Notes under the pieces: generated by a model | What the model was told of the DNA's origin: nothing | The model's database searches: none | The model's input: only the letters and a program-made list of their open reading frames with translations | Shown: positions 58,025 through 64,000 of the stretch, piece by piece | Position numbering within the stretch: the first letter of the stretch is position 1 | How the letters are laid out: each line of letters opens with the position of its first letter | Translations under genes and position numbers: made by a program | Origin: Mesobacillus boroniphilus | GTDB taxonomy: Bacteria > Bacillota > Bacilli > Bacillales > Cytobacillaceae | NCBI RefSeq assembly: GCF_018424685.1 | Contig: NZ_QTKX01000001.1 | Coordinates: 1 to 64,000, forward strand | Reading direction: 5' to 3' | DNA: 64,000 nt

Positions 58025-58160
58025 GGAAAAAGAGGTCACCACTAAGGGTGATTAGTGCCCTAAATTGCCAGAAACAAGAAAAAGAGGTCACCAATAAGGC
58101 GTATTGGAGCTCTGAAATTTTAGGAGCTGGAAAAAGAGGTCACCAATGAGGTGGTGTAAA
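58025..58160 (+). repeat. Three-unit repeat, 52-53 bp period, with changing hairpins
   Basis: AGAGGTCACC occurs at 58031, 58084 and 58136, each after a run of A. In unit 1 it is followed by CACTAA-GGGTGA-TTAGTG, in unit 2 by CCAATA-AGGCG-TATTGG. The arms differ in sequence but still pair. Unit 3 is degenerate. It lies in the gap between yhcX and pgcA, with no ORF. Confidence 0.75.
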
Positions 58161-58284
58161 TCCCAAATATCACTGAAATGATACGAAAACAATTTAACAA
58201 GTTAGCACAAAAATTATCAAACATGCTCAATCTTGTTTTATAATTAGCTGTAAGATTCAAATCTTATTTACGGGAGGTCATTTG

Positions 58285-60030
58285 ATGGATTGGAAAAAGA
58301 AAGCCGAGAAATGGCTTGGTTTTACGGGATTGGACCCGGAGCTTAAAACTGAGCTTGACTCATTTAAAGAAGACGAGAAGCATTTAGAGGAAGTTTTTTA
58401 TAAAAACTTGGAATTCGGGACTGGTGGCATGCGCGGAGAGATTGGCGCTGGAACCAACCGGATGAACTTATACACTGTTCGCAAGGCATCTGCCGGACTG
58501 GCAGCATACATAGAAGAACAAGGGAATGAAGCGAAGCAGCGTGGTGTGGCGATTGCTTATGATTCCCGCCATAAATCACCTGAATTTGCTATGGAAGCCG
58601 CAAAGACATTGGCAACACGCGGCATCCAGACATATGTTTTTGAAGAATTGCGCCCTACTCCGGAGCTGTCATTCGCGGTACGGCATCTGCATGCTTATTC
58701 AGGAATCGTCATTACCGCCAGCCATAACCCGCCTGAATATAATGGCTATAAAGTATATGGTCCTGATGGCGGCCAACTGCCTCCAGATAGTGCTGATGAA
58801 GTAATCGCGAAGGTAAACGAAATTGAAAATGAATTATCAATTGAGGTAATGGACGAGCATGAGTTAAAGGAAAAAGGTTTGATCAAGATGATTGGATCTG
58901 AAGTAGACCGTGCTTATCTCGAGAAACTGATGACGATTTCCGAAAATCCAACCCTGGCAGATGAAGCCGATGTAAAAGTGGTATTCACACCATTGCATGG
59001 CACTGCCAATATGCCTGTCCGGAATATCCTGACCAACCTTAAATATCAAAATGTAACGGTAGTAAAGGAACAGGAGCTCCCTGATCCTGAGTTTTCGACT
59101 GTAAAAAGCCCGAATCCAGAAGAGCATGCAGCATTTGAGCTGGCCATCCGTGAGGGAAAGAAAATCGATGCAGATGTGTTAATCGCCACAGACCCGGATG
59201 CTGACCGTCTTGGTATTGCTGTAAAAGATCCGGCTGGGGAGTACGTTGTCCTGACTGGAAACCAGACTGGGGCACTGCTGCTGCATTATATCCTGACGCA
59301 AAAGAAAGAGAAAGAAACTCTCCCAGCGAACGGAGCCGTATTCAAAACAATCGTGACATCCGAACTTGGCCGTAAAATTGCTTCGTCTTTTGGAATCGAA
59401 ACAATCGATGTCCTTACTGGTTTCAAGTTCATAGCTGAAAAAATTAAACAATACGAAGACTCAGGAGAATATAAATTCCTGTTTGGGTATGAAGAAAGCT
59501 ATGGATATTTAATTGGCGACTTTGCCAGGGATAAAGATGCAGTCCAGGCTGCGATGCTTGCTGTCGAGGTTTGCGCATATTACAAAAAGAATGCCATGTC
59601 TTTGTACGAAGCGCTTCTAAGTGTATTTGAAAAATATGGTTACTACCAGGAAGGGCTTCGTTCCCTCACGTTAAAAGGAAAAGAAGGCGCAGAATTAATC
59701 CAGAAAACACTGGGAGTCTTCCGCCAGGCGCCGCTTAAGCAGCTCGGTGAATTGAAAGTCACGGCAGTGGAAGATTATTTAACAGGTGTAAGAGTGAATG
59801 AAAACAACGAGGAAGAAAAAATCCAGCTTCCTTCTTCTAACGTTATTAAATACTATCTTGAGGATGGCACTTGGGTGTGCCTTCGCCCTTCTGGAACTGA
59901 GCCAAAAATCAAGTTTTATTTTGGTGTGAACGACAAGAGCCTGTCAGAAAGTAAGCAGAAACTCCAAAAAATCGAACAGGATTTCATGGAGGTAGTTGAA
60001 AAGAAGATGGAAGCAGCAAAGAACCTCTAA
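58285..60030 (+). CDS. pgcA: Phosphoglucomutase PgcA
   Basis: A 581-residue alpha-D-phosphohexomutase. The phosphoserine is S146 in [13 protein letters not shown], the metal loop is TDPDADRLG, the sugar loop is FGYEESYGY and the phosphate-binding loop is [13 protein letters not shown]. It interconverts glucose 6- and 1-phosphate for UDP-glucose, teichoic acid and glycolipid synthesis, and could feed the polysaccharide operon. GGGAGGTC lies 7 bases before the ATG at 58285. Position matches B. subtilis pgcA, upstream of yhcY. Confidence 0.94.
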   Translation: MDWKKKAEKWLGFTGLDPELKTELDSFKEDEKHLEEVFYKNLEFGTGGMRGEIGAGTNRMNLYTVRKASAGLAAYIEEQGNEAKQRGVAIAYDSRHKSPEFAMEAAKTLATRGIQTYVFEELRPTPELSFAVRHLHAYSGIVITASHNPPEYNGYKVYGPDGGQLPPDSADEVIAKVNEIENELSIEVMDEHELKEKGLIKMIGSEVDRAYLEKLMTISENPTLADEADVKVVFTPLHGTANMPVRNILTNLKYQNVTVVKEQELPDPEFSTVKSPNPEEHAAFELAIREGKKIDADVLIATDPDADRLGIAVKDPAGEYVVLTGNQTGALLLHYILTQKKEKETLPANGAVFKTIVTSELGRKIASSFGIETIDVLTGFKFIAEKIKQYEDSGEYKFLFGYEESYGYLIGDFARDKDAVQAAMLAVEVCAYYKKNAMSLYEALLSVFEKYGYYQEGLRSLTLKGKEGAELIQKTLGVFRQAPLKQLGELKVTAVEDYLTGVRVNENNEEEKIQLPSSNVIKYYLEDGTWVCLRPSGTEPKIKFYFGVNDKSLSESKQKLQKIEQDFMEVVEKKMEAAKNL

Positions 60031-60065
60031 GACAACTAAGATTTAGCTGAAAGGAAGTATTCACA

Positions 60066-60788
60066 TTGTTAAAAGAACAAGTCGCAATCGTTACAGGCGC
60101 ATCAAGAGGAATTGGCAAGGAAATCGCCGTGAAATTGGCTGAGCAGGGAATGAAGCTGGCGGTTGCAGGAAGTTCAGAAGAAATCAACAAGACAGCAGAA
60201 GAATTGAAACAAAAAGGTTTCTCGGACGTTATTGCAATCCAGACTGATGTCAGTGATGAGCAGCAGGTAAAAAATCTTGTAGAAAAAACAGTGGAAACAT
60301 TCGGCCAGGTTGACGTACTCGTCAATAATGCGGGGATCGGCTTTTTCAAACTGGCAGAGGAAGTAACGGTTGAAGAATGGAAAAAGCTATTTGAAGTGAA
60401 TGTCCAGGGTGTATTCCTTGGAGCGAAAGCCGTACTGCCACATATGAAGGAGCGTAAATCAGGAACTATCATCACGATATCTTCGGATGTTGGCAGATAC
60501 ACGATTCCAAACGGAAGTGCCTATACAGCTTCAAAGTATGCTGTCCAAGGATTTAGTGGGGCACTTGCACAGGAAGTTAGGGAATATGGAATCCGTGTTG
60601 GCACCATCAATCCAGGCATGGTTGATACATATTTCGCTGACTCGGAGCAAGGTCTTCCTGAGAAGCATGACTGGCTGAAGGTGGAGGATATTGCGAACGC
60701 AGTTGTCTATATGGCTTCTGCACCGAAGCATATGCTAATTGATGAAATCGTCATCCATCCGCTTGTACAAAATTATCCGATTGCATAA
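60066..60788 (+). CDS. Short-chain dehydrogenase/reductase
   Basis: A 240-residue classical SDR with the cofactor motif TGASRGIGKEIA at 10-21, NNAGIG, the catalytic Ser in TISSDVGR and YTASK. It resembles 3-oxoacyl-ACP reductases, but the substrate is open. The start is TTG 60066, 8-9 bases after AAAGGAAG. It lies 35 bases after pgcA and may be co-transcribed. Confidence 0.88.
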   Translation: MLKEQVAIVTGASRGIGKEIAVKLAEQGMKLAVAGSSEEINKTAEELKQKGFSDVIAIQTDVSDEQQVKNLVEKTVETFGQVDVLVNNAGIGFFKLAEEVTVEEWKKLFEVNVQGVFLGAKAVLPHMKERKSGTIITISSDVGRYTIPNGSAYTASKYAVQGFSGALAQEVREYGIRVGTINPGMVDTYFADSEQGLPEKHDWLKVEDIANAVVYMASAPKHMLIDEIVIHPLVQNYPIA

Positions 60789-60792
60789 TGAC

Positions 60793-60829
60793 AAAATTCG
60801 AAGAGGAATTTCCTCTTCGAATTTTTTTG
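60793..60829 (+). terminator. Intrinsic terminator after the SDR gene
   Basis: AAATTCGAAGAGGAA-TTTCCTCTTCGAATTTTTTT, a stem of 12 or more bp. Confidence 0.93.
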
Positions 60830-60962
60830 TTTGAAAAAAATGTAGTTGCAATAAATCGTTCTAAAGGGGGAACTACGACTTTTGGCTGAGAGAGAATTCA
60901 GACTTTTTTCAAAAGCGGAATCTTCCGATTAAAGATATAATATATGAAAATGGGGGGATTTG

Positions 60963-62081
60963 ATGGCTGGGGATAAAGCGAATTCAGATGTCGGAATTTT
61001 AAAGGAAATCGCTGAACTATTGAACGAGGGCACAGAGATTAATCGTGTTCTGGCAGAGGTATTGAGAAGGCTGCTGCATATAACAGGACTTGAGACAGGC
61101 TGGATCTTTCTGATTGATGCGCAAGGAGAATACCAGCTGGCTGCAAAGGCTGAATTGCCTCCTGCACTATCCTTGGACAATTTTGCCCCGATGTGCGAGG
61201 GTGGCTGCTGGTGTGTCGACCGCTATAATGATGGAAGGTTGAATAAAGCGACGAATATCTTCGAATGTAAAAGGCTTGAGGATGCAATAAACAATAACAG
61301 TGGTGAAACGAATGGATTGACCCATCATGCCACTGTTCCTTTACGAGCTGGAGATGAAAAGTTCGGTGTCATGAATGTAGGCTCACCACATAAAACTCAC
61401 TTTAACAAAGATGAACTTGCCTTGCTTGAGGCAATTGCGTTCCAGATTGGAACGGCAATAAAAAGGATAAGGCTTGCCCAACAGGAACAGGAACTCGCGT
61501 TAGCAGCTGAGCGGAACCGCCTGGCCAGGGATCTTCATGATTCAGTGAACCAGCTTCTTTTTTCGCTGAGTTTGACGGCAAGAGCTGGTACAGAAATGGC
61601 GGATCATCCAGAATTAAAAGAAACTTTTTCATATATTCAGGACCTGGCGCAGGAAGCTCAGGGGGAGATGAGGGCGCTGATCTGGCAATTGCGCCCACGC
61701 GGTCTCGAAAACGGCATCATTTGTGCGCTTGCTGGTTATGCGGAGTTGCTGGATTTACCACTGGAAACGAAAGTAACTGGCGTTTCAAGCCTTCCAGGAA
61801 ATGTGGAAGAAGCGCTCTGGAGAATTGGCCAGGAAGCACTGGCCAATTGCAAAAAACATTCCCGGGCTGAAAAAGTACTTTTAACACTTGATACGTCCGG
61901 TGGAGTGGTACAAATGAAAATCCGGGATGATGGCGCAGGTTTTAATTTTAATCCGGAACAGGAACTTCCATCACTAGGTTTGAAAAGCATGCAAACACGG
62001 GCTTCCTCGCTTGGTGGCAAGCTTGATATCCACAGTAAACATGGCAAAGGGACAATGATTATTGTGAGGATTCCGATATGA
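60963..62081 (+). CDS. yhcY: YhcY-type GAF sensor histidine kinase
   Basis: A 372-residue soluble kinase of the LiaS/NarX group. An N-terminal GAF domain (about 20-165) has CEGGCWCVDRYNDG, a cysteine-rich loop that might sense redox or a metal. HisKA_3 follows, with the phosphoryl His in NRLARDLHDSVNQLL near residue 194, then HATPase. ATG at 60963 after GGGGGG. The cognate regulator follows, as in B. subtilis yhcYZ. Confidence 0.92.
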   Translation: MAGDKANSDVGILKEIAELLNEGTEINRVLAEVLRRLLHITGLETGWIFLIDAQGEYQLAAKAELPPALSLDNFAPMCEGGCWCVDRYNDGRLNKATNIFECKRLEDAINNNSGETNGLTHHATVPLRAGDEKFGVMNVGSPHKTHFNKDELALLEAIAFQIGTAIKRIRLAQQEQELALAAERNRLARDLHDSVNQLLFSLSLTARAGTEMADHPELKETFSYIQDLAQEAQGEMRALIWQLRPRGLENGIICALAGYAELLDLPLETKVTGVSSLPGNVEEALWRIGQEALANCKKHSRAEKVLLTLDTSGGVVQMKIRDDGAGFNFNPEQELPSLGLKSMQTRASSLGGKLDIHSKHGKGTMIIVRIPI

Positions 62082-62101
62082 TTAAAGGGGAGGAACGGGG
62101 G

Positions 62102-62761
62102 ATGACAATTAGAATCCTTATTGCGGATGACCACCATGTCGTAAGAAGAGGATTGGTTTTTTTCCTTAGGACACAGGAACAAATTGAAGTCATCGGGGAA
62201 GCTGGGAATGGGAAAGAAGCTGTAGAGCTTGCCCGGACACTGAATCCAGACATTATCTTAATGGATTTAATCATGCCGGTTATGAACGGGATTGAAGCGA
62301 CGAAAATCATCAAGGCAGAGAACCCTGATATTAAAATAATGATGCTGACCAGCTTTTCAGACAGTGAGCATGTGATCCCAGCCATCGAAGCAGGTGCATC
62401 AGGCTACCAGCTCAAAGATATACAGCCAGATGCACTGGTGAAATCAATCATCAGAATCATTGAAGGTGAAAATCAGCTGCATCCAAAGGCAACATCGCTT
62501 GTTTTAAAGCATCTTTCCAGCCATAGACGCCATGAGAGAAAACCGCTAGATGAGCTTACAAGGCGTGAGCTGGAGGTTCTGAAAGAAATCGCCAGCGGCA
62601 AAAGCAATAAAGAAATTGCAGCATCATTGTACATTACGGAAAAAACGGTCAAAACGCATGTTTCCAATGTACTTGCAAAATTGGAATTGGCAGACCGGAC
62701 TCAGGCGGCGCTATTTGCTGTCCGAAATCGCCTGGTTGACCAGGAACCGCCATCTGCATAA
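62102..62761 (+). CDS. yhcZ: YhcZ-type NarL/FixJ response regulator
   Basis: A 219-residue regulator: receiver with D55 in IILMDLIMP and Lys in YQLKDIQPDA, then a LuxR-type HTH (about 150-210, LTRRELEVLKEIASGKSNKEIA). I start at ATG 62102 after GGAACGGGGG; an in-frame ATG at 62078 overlaps the kinase stop by 4 bases and would add an 8-residue tail. Confidence 0.92.
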   Translation: MTIRILIADDHHVVRRGLVFFLRTQEQIEVIGEAGNGKEAVELARTLNPDIILMDLIMPVMNGIEATKIIKAENPDIKIMMLTSFSDSEHVIPAIEAGASGYQLKDIQPDALVKSIIRIIEGENQLHPKATSLVLKHLSSHRRHERKPLDELTRRELEVLKEIASGKSNKEIAASLYITEKTVKTHVSNVLAKLELADRTQAALFAVRNRLVDQEPPSA

Positions 62762-62834
62762 CTGGATTCGAAATATGGTATTTCATGCGGAAGAAAAACC
62801 AATAATTAACAATGAAAATCAGAATAAAAAATAA

Positions 62835-62876
62835 CAAACACGGCACCTTAATATAGGTGGCCGTGTTATTTTTTTG
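62835..62876 (+). terminator. Bidirectional terminator yhcZ / yhdB
   Basis: AACACGGCACC-loop-GGTGGCCGTGTT (one bulge) with T-runs on both strands. Confidence 0.85.
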
Positions 62877-62890
62877 GTGGAATTCTCTTG

Positions 62891-63145
62891 TTAAATCGAG
62901 CCGGTTACAGCGGTTTCCAGGTAGTCATCGCCGGCGGCTTCATTTGCGTGGTCGATATATCTTAGCAGGGAATACAGACGCTTTTCAATGACAGTATAAT
63001 CTTTTTCAAAGTTGTAAGCGTGGAGAAAATGTTCAATCTTCTTGGCCAGGAACTGGTCCTCTGTCCTAACCATAAGGATGAGCAAGTTATCCCATTGGGA
63101 TCGGTGCGTGTAATATAAAGCACGATCGTAATCCGTTTTAGTCAT
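62891..63145 (-). CDS. yhdB: YhdB-like protein
   Basis: An 84-residue soluble helical protein similar to B. subtilis YhdB: MTKTDYDRALYYTHRSQWDN, then LLILMVRTEDQFLAKKIEHFL. Function unknown. The ATG at 63145 is 7 bases after AGGAGG; a TTG two codons earlier is possible. Position between yhcZ and yhdC fits B. subtilis. Confidence 0.87.
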   Translation of the reverse strand: MTKTDYDRALYYTHRSQWDNLLILMVRTEDQFLAKKIEHFLHAYNFEKDYTVIEKRLYSLLRYIDHANEAAGDDYLETAVTGSI

Positions 63146-63326
63146 ATCCAATCCTCCTTATGAGGAGTTGATAATATTATATGGAGTTCCCGCCGGAACT
63201 TCCTCAGAAAATGTTGGACGACCTTGTTTACTGGGCTTTTCAAGTTTTACCTGTATAATTGGGCATTCAAATGAACTTGAAATGGCTGCATATTGAAGAA
63301 ATAAAATAGCTAAAAAGGAGCGTAAA

Positions 63327-63650
63327 ATGAAAAAGTATTTTGTCGCTATGGTGGTATTGTTGATTTTGTTACTTGGAATCCTAAAGGTAGATATCAGTGC
63401 GCAAAGGCCTGATTACGAAAAGTATGGACGAATCGCTACTGCTGTGATTAAAGAGGACTTTCCTGGCGAAGCCATCCAGGATTATAAGTATATGGGCCGG
63501 AAACAAATAGACGATCGCCAGGTACTCGATTCATTTCAGTACAAAATCAGTGTTAATGGAAAACCGGTTATTATGACAGTGCAAATCACACACGATTTGA
63601 AAAATAACAGGCTGCTGAGCCTTACAGTTACCGAACAACCAGAGCAGTAA
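63327..63650 (+). CDS. yhdC: YhdC-like exported protein (DUF3889)
   Basis: A 107-residue protein with a signal peptide or anchor (MKKYFVAMVVLLILLLGILKV) and a DUF3889 domain (RPDYEKYGRIATAVIKEDFPG, DYKYMGRKQ, FQYKISVNGKPVIMTVQI). Function unknown. AAAGGAGCG precedes the ATG. Confidence 0.87.
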   Translation: MKKYFVAMVVLLILLLGILKVDISAQRPDYEKYGRIATAVIKEDFPGEAIQDYKYMGRKQIDDRQVLDSFQYKISVNGKPVIMTVQITHDLKNNRLLSLTVTEQPEQ

Positions 63651-63718
63651 AGTTTCTAACCTGTTCATCTTTCTCCCTTTTTTCTCATACATTGTTGTAA
63701 GAGATGAAAGGGGGAGAG

Positions 63719-64000
63719 ATGGTGTCGGAAGATCAGAAGTCACTAGAATATGCCATTTCTGAAATTACCGAAATCGCTAAGGGTTTCGGGCTGGACTTTT
63801 ATCCGATGAGGTATGAAATATGTCCTGCAGAAATCATCTATACATTTGGTGCCTATGGAATGCCAACAAGATTTTCCCATTGGAGCTTTGGGAAGCAATT
63901 TCATAAAATGAAGCTCCACTATGATTTAGGCCTCTCGAAAATCTATGAACTGGTCATCAATTCTAATCCGTGTTATGCCTTCTTGTTAGATTCCAATTCA
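63719..64000 (+). CDS. spoVR: Stage V sporulation protein R, N-terminal part (runs off the window)
   Basis: The first 94 codons of SpoVR: a start, then [83 protein letters not shown], which is strongly conserved in the family. SpoVR is needed for spore cortex formation and is functionally tied to YhbH and PrkA. ATG 63719 or GTG 63722 may be the start; AAGGGGG is upstream. The 3' end is beyond base 64000. Confidence 0.93.
   Translation, partial: MVSEDQKSLEYAISEITEIAKGFGLDFYPMRYEICPAEIIYTFGAYGMPTRFSHWSFGKQFHKMKLHYDLGLSKIYELVINSNPCYAFLLDSNS

Noticed and set aside
58025..58160. CRISPR array
   Set aside because: Only three motif copies, with hairpins that vary and no cas gene.

Overview
The window reads as chromosome of a moderately low-GC, spore-forming member of the Bacillaceae. 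The rRNA/tRNA block has the Bacillus trnD order, there are several sporulation genes (prkA, yhbH, two sspH-type SASP genes, a KinB-like kinase, spoVR), ribosome binding sites are strong AGGAGG types with many TTG/GTG starts, and intrinsic terminators are abundant. Gene order matches, as I recall it, the B. subtilis stretch trnD - yhbA(queG) - yhbB - trmL - prkA - yhbH - (tcyP) - yhcT - yhcU - yhcX - pgcA - yhcY - yhcZ - yhdB - yhdC - spoVR. The backbone is therefore conserved and the accessory material is mostly between about 10.8 and 52.8 kb. I infer a Mesobacillus/Bacillus-like host; the species cannot be fixed from the sequence alone.

Layout. 1-2190: 23S 3' end, 5S and fifteen tRNA genes with a terminator; a duplicated 5' head of the initiator tRNA gene lies between tRNA-Val and tRNA-fMet. 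2.2-10.8 kb: B3/B4 protein, queG, yhbB-like amidase, trmL, nfrA, an overlooked 31-codon membrane peptide gene, prkA, a 60-codon gene and yhbH. 10.8-19.5 kb: C39-like peptidase, BCCT transporter, deoR/nupC with cre sites, a TANGO2-type protein, a nitronate monooxygenase-like enzyme and a YvgN-type aldo-keto reductase. 19.6-20.0 kb: eight tandem 52-bp units, each with an inverted repeat. 20.2-25.8 kb: thioredoxin-like protein, a membrane protein gene apparently split by a -1 frameshift, DegV, an oxidoreductase, pbuG with a purine riboswitch, and a CBS protein. 26.4-29.8 kb: a five-gene 2-oxoacid:ferredoxin oxidoreductase operon behind a perfect cre. 30-33.9 kb: a phosphatase/glycosylase pair, an AI-2E family protein, sspH and a KinB-like kinase.

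34.2-44.3 kb carries the most system-like block: six genes with abutting or overlapping ends, Hpt-REC-GGDEF-REC, HEAT membrane protein, processive GT2 glycosyltransferase, a large anchored glycosidase-like protein, a lone REC and a multi-sensor histidine kinase. It looks like a phosphorelay joined to c-di-GMP synthesis and exopolysaccharide production. Just after it, at 44611, is a glutaredoxin-like gene whose first catalytic Cys codon is an in-frame TGA, so it is either a selenocysteine gene or a nonsense mutant; a cystine transporter follows.

46.4-64 kb: an interspersed repeat, YitT protein, pbuO-like permease with PurR-type boxes, a DHODH-like domain fused to a membrane domain, a second sspH, DUF302, a second aldo-keto reductase, a GlsB/YmgE protein with a sigma-B-like promoter, an RluA synthase, YhcU, a BdbC/thioredoxin pair, a GNAT-nitrilase fusion, a second 52-bp-period hairpin array, pgcA, an SDR, the YhcYZ two-component pair, YhdB, YhdC and the start of spoVR.
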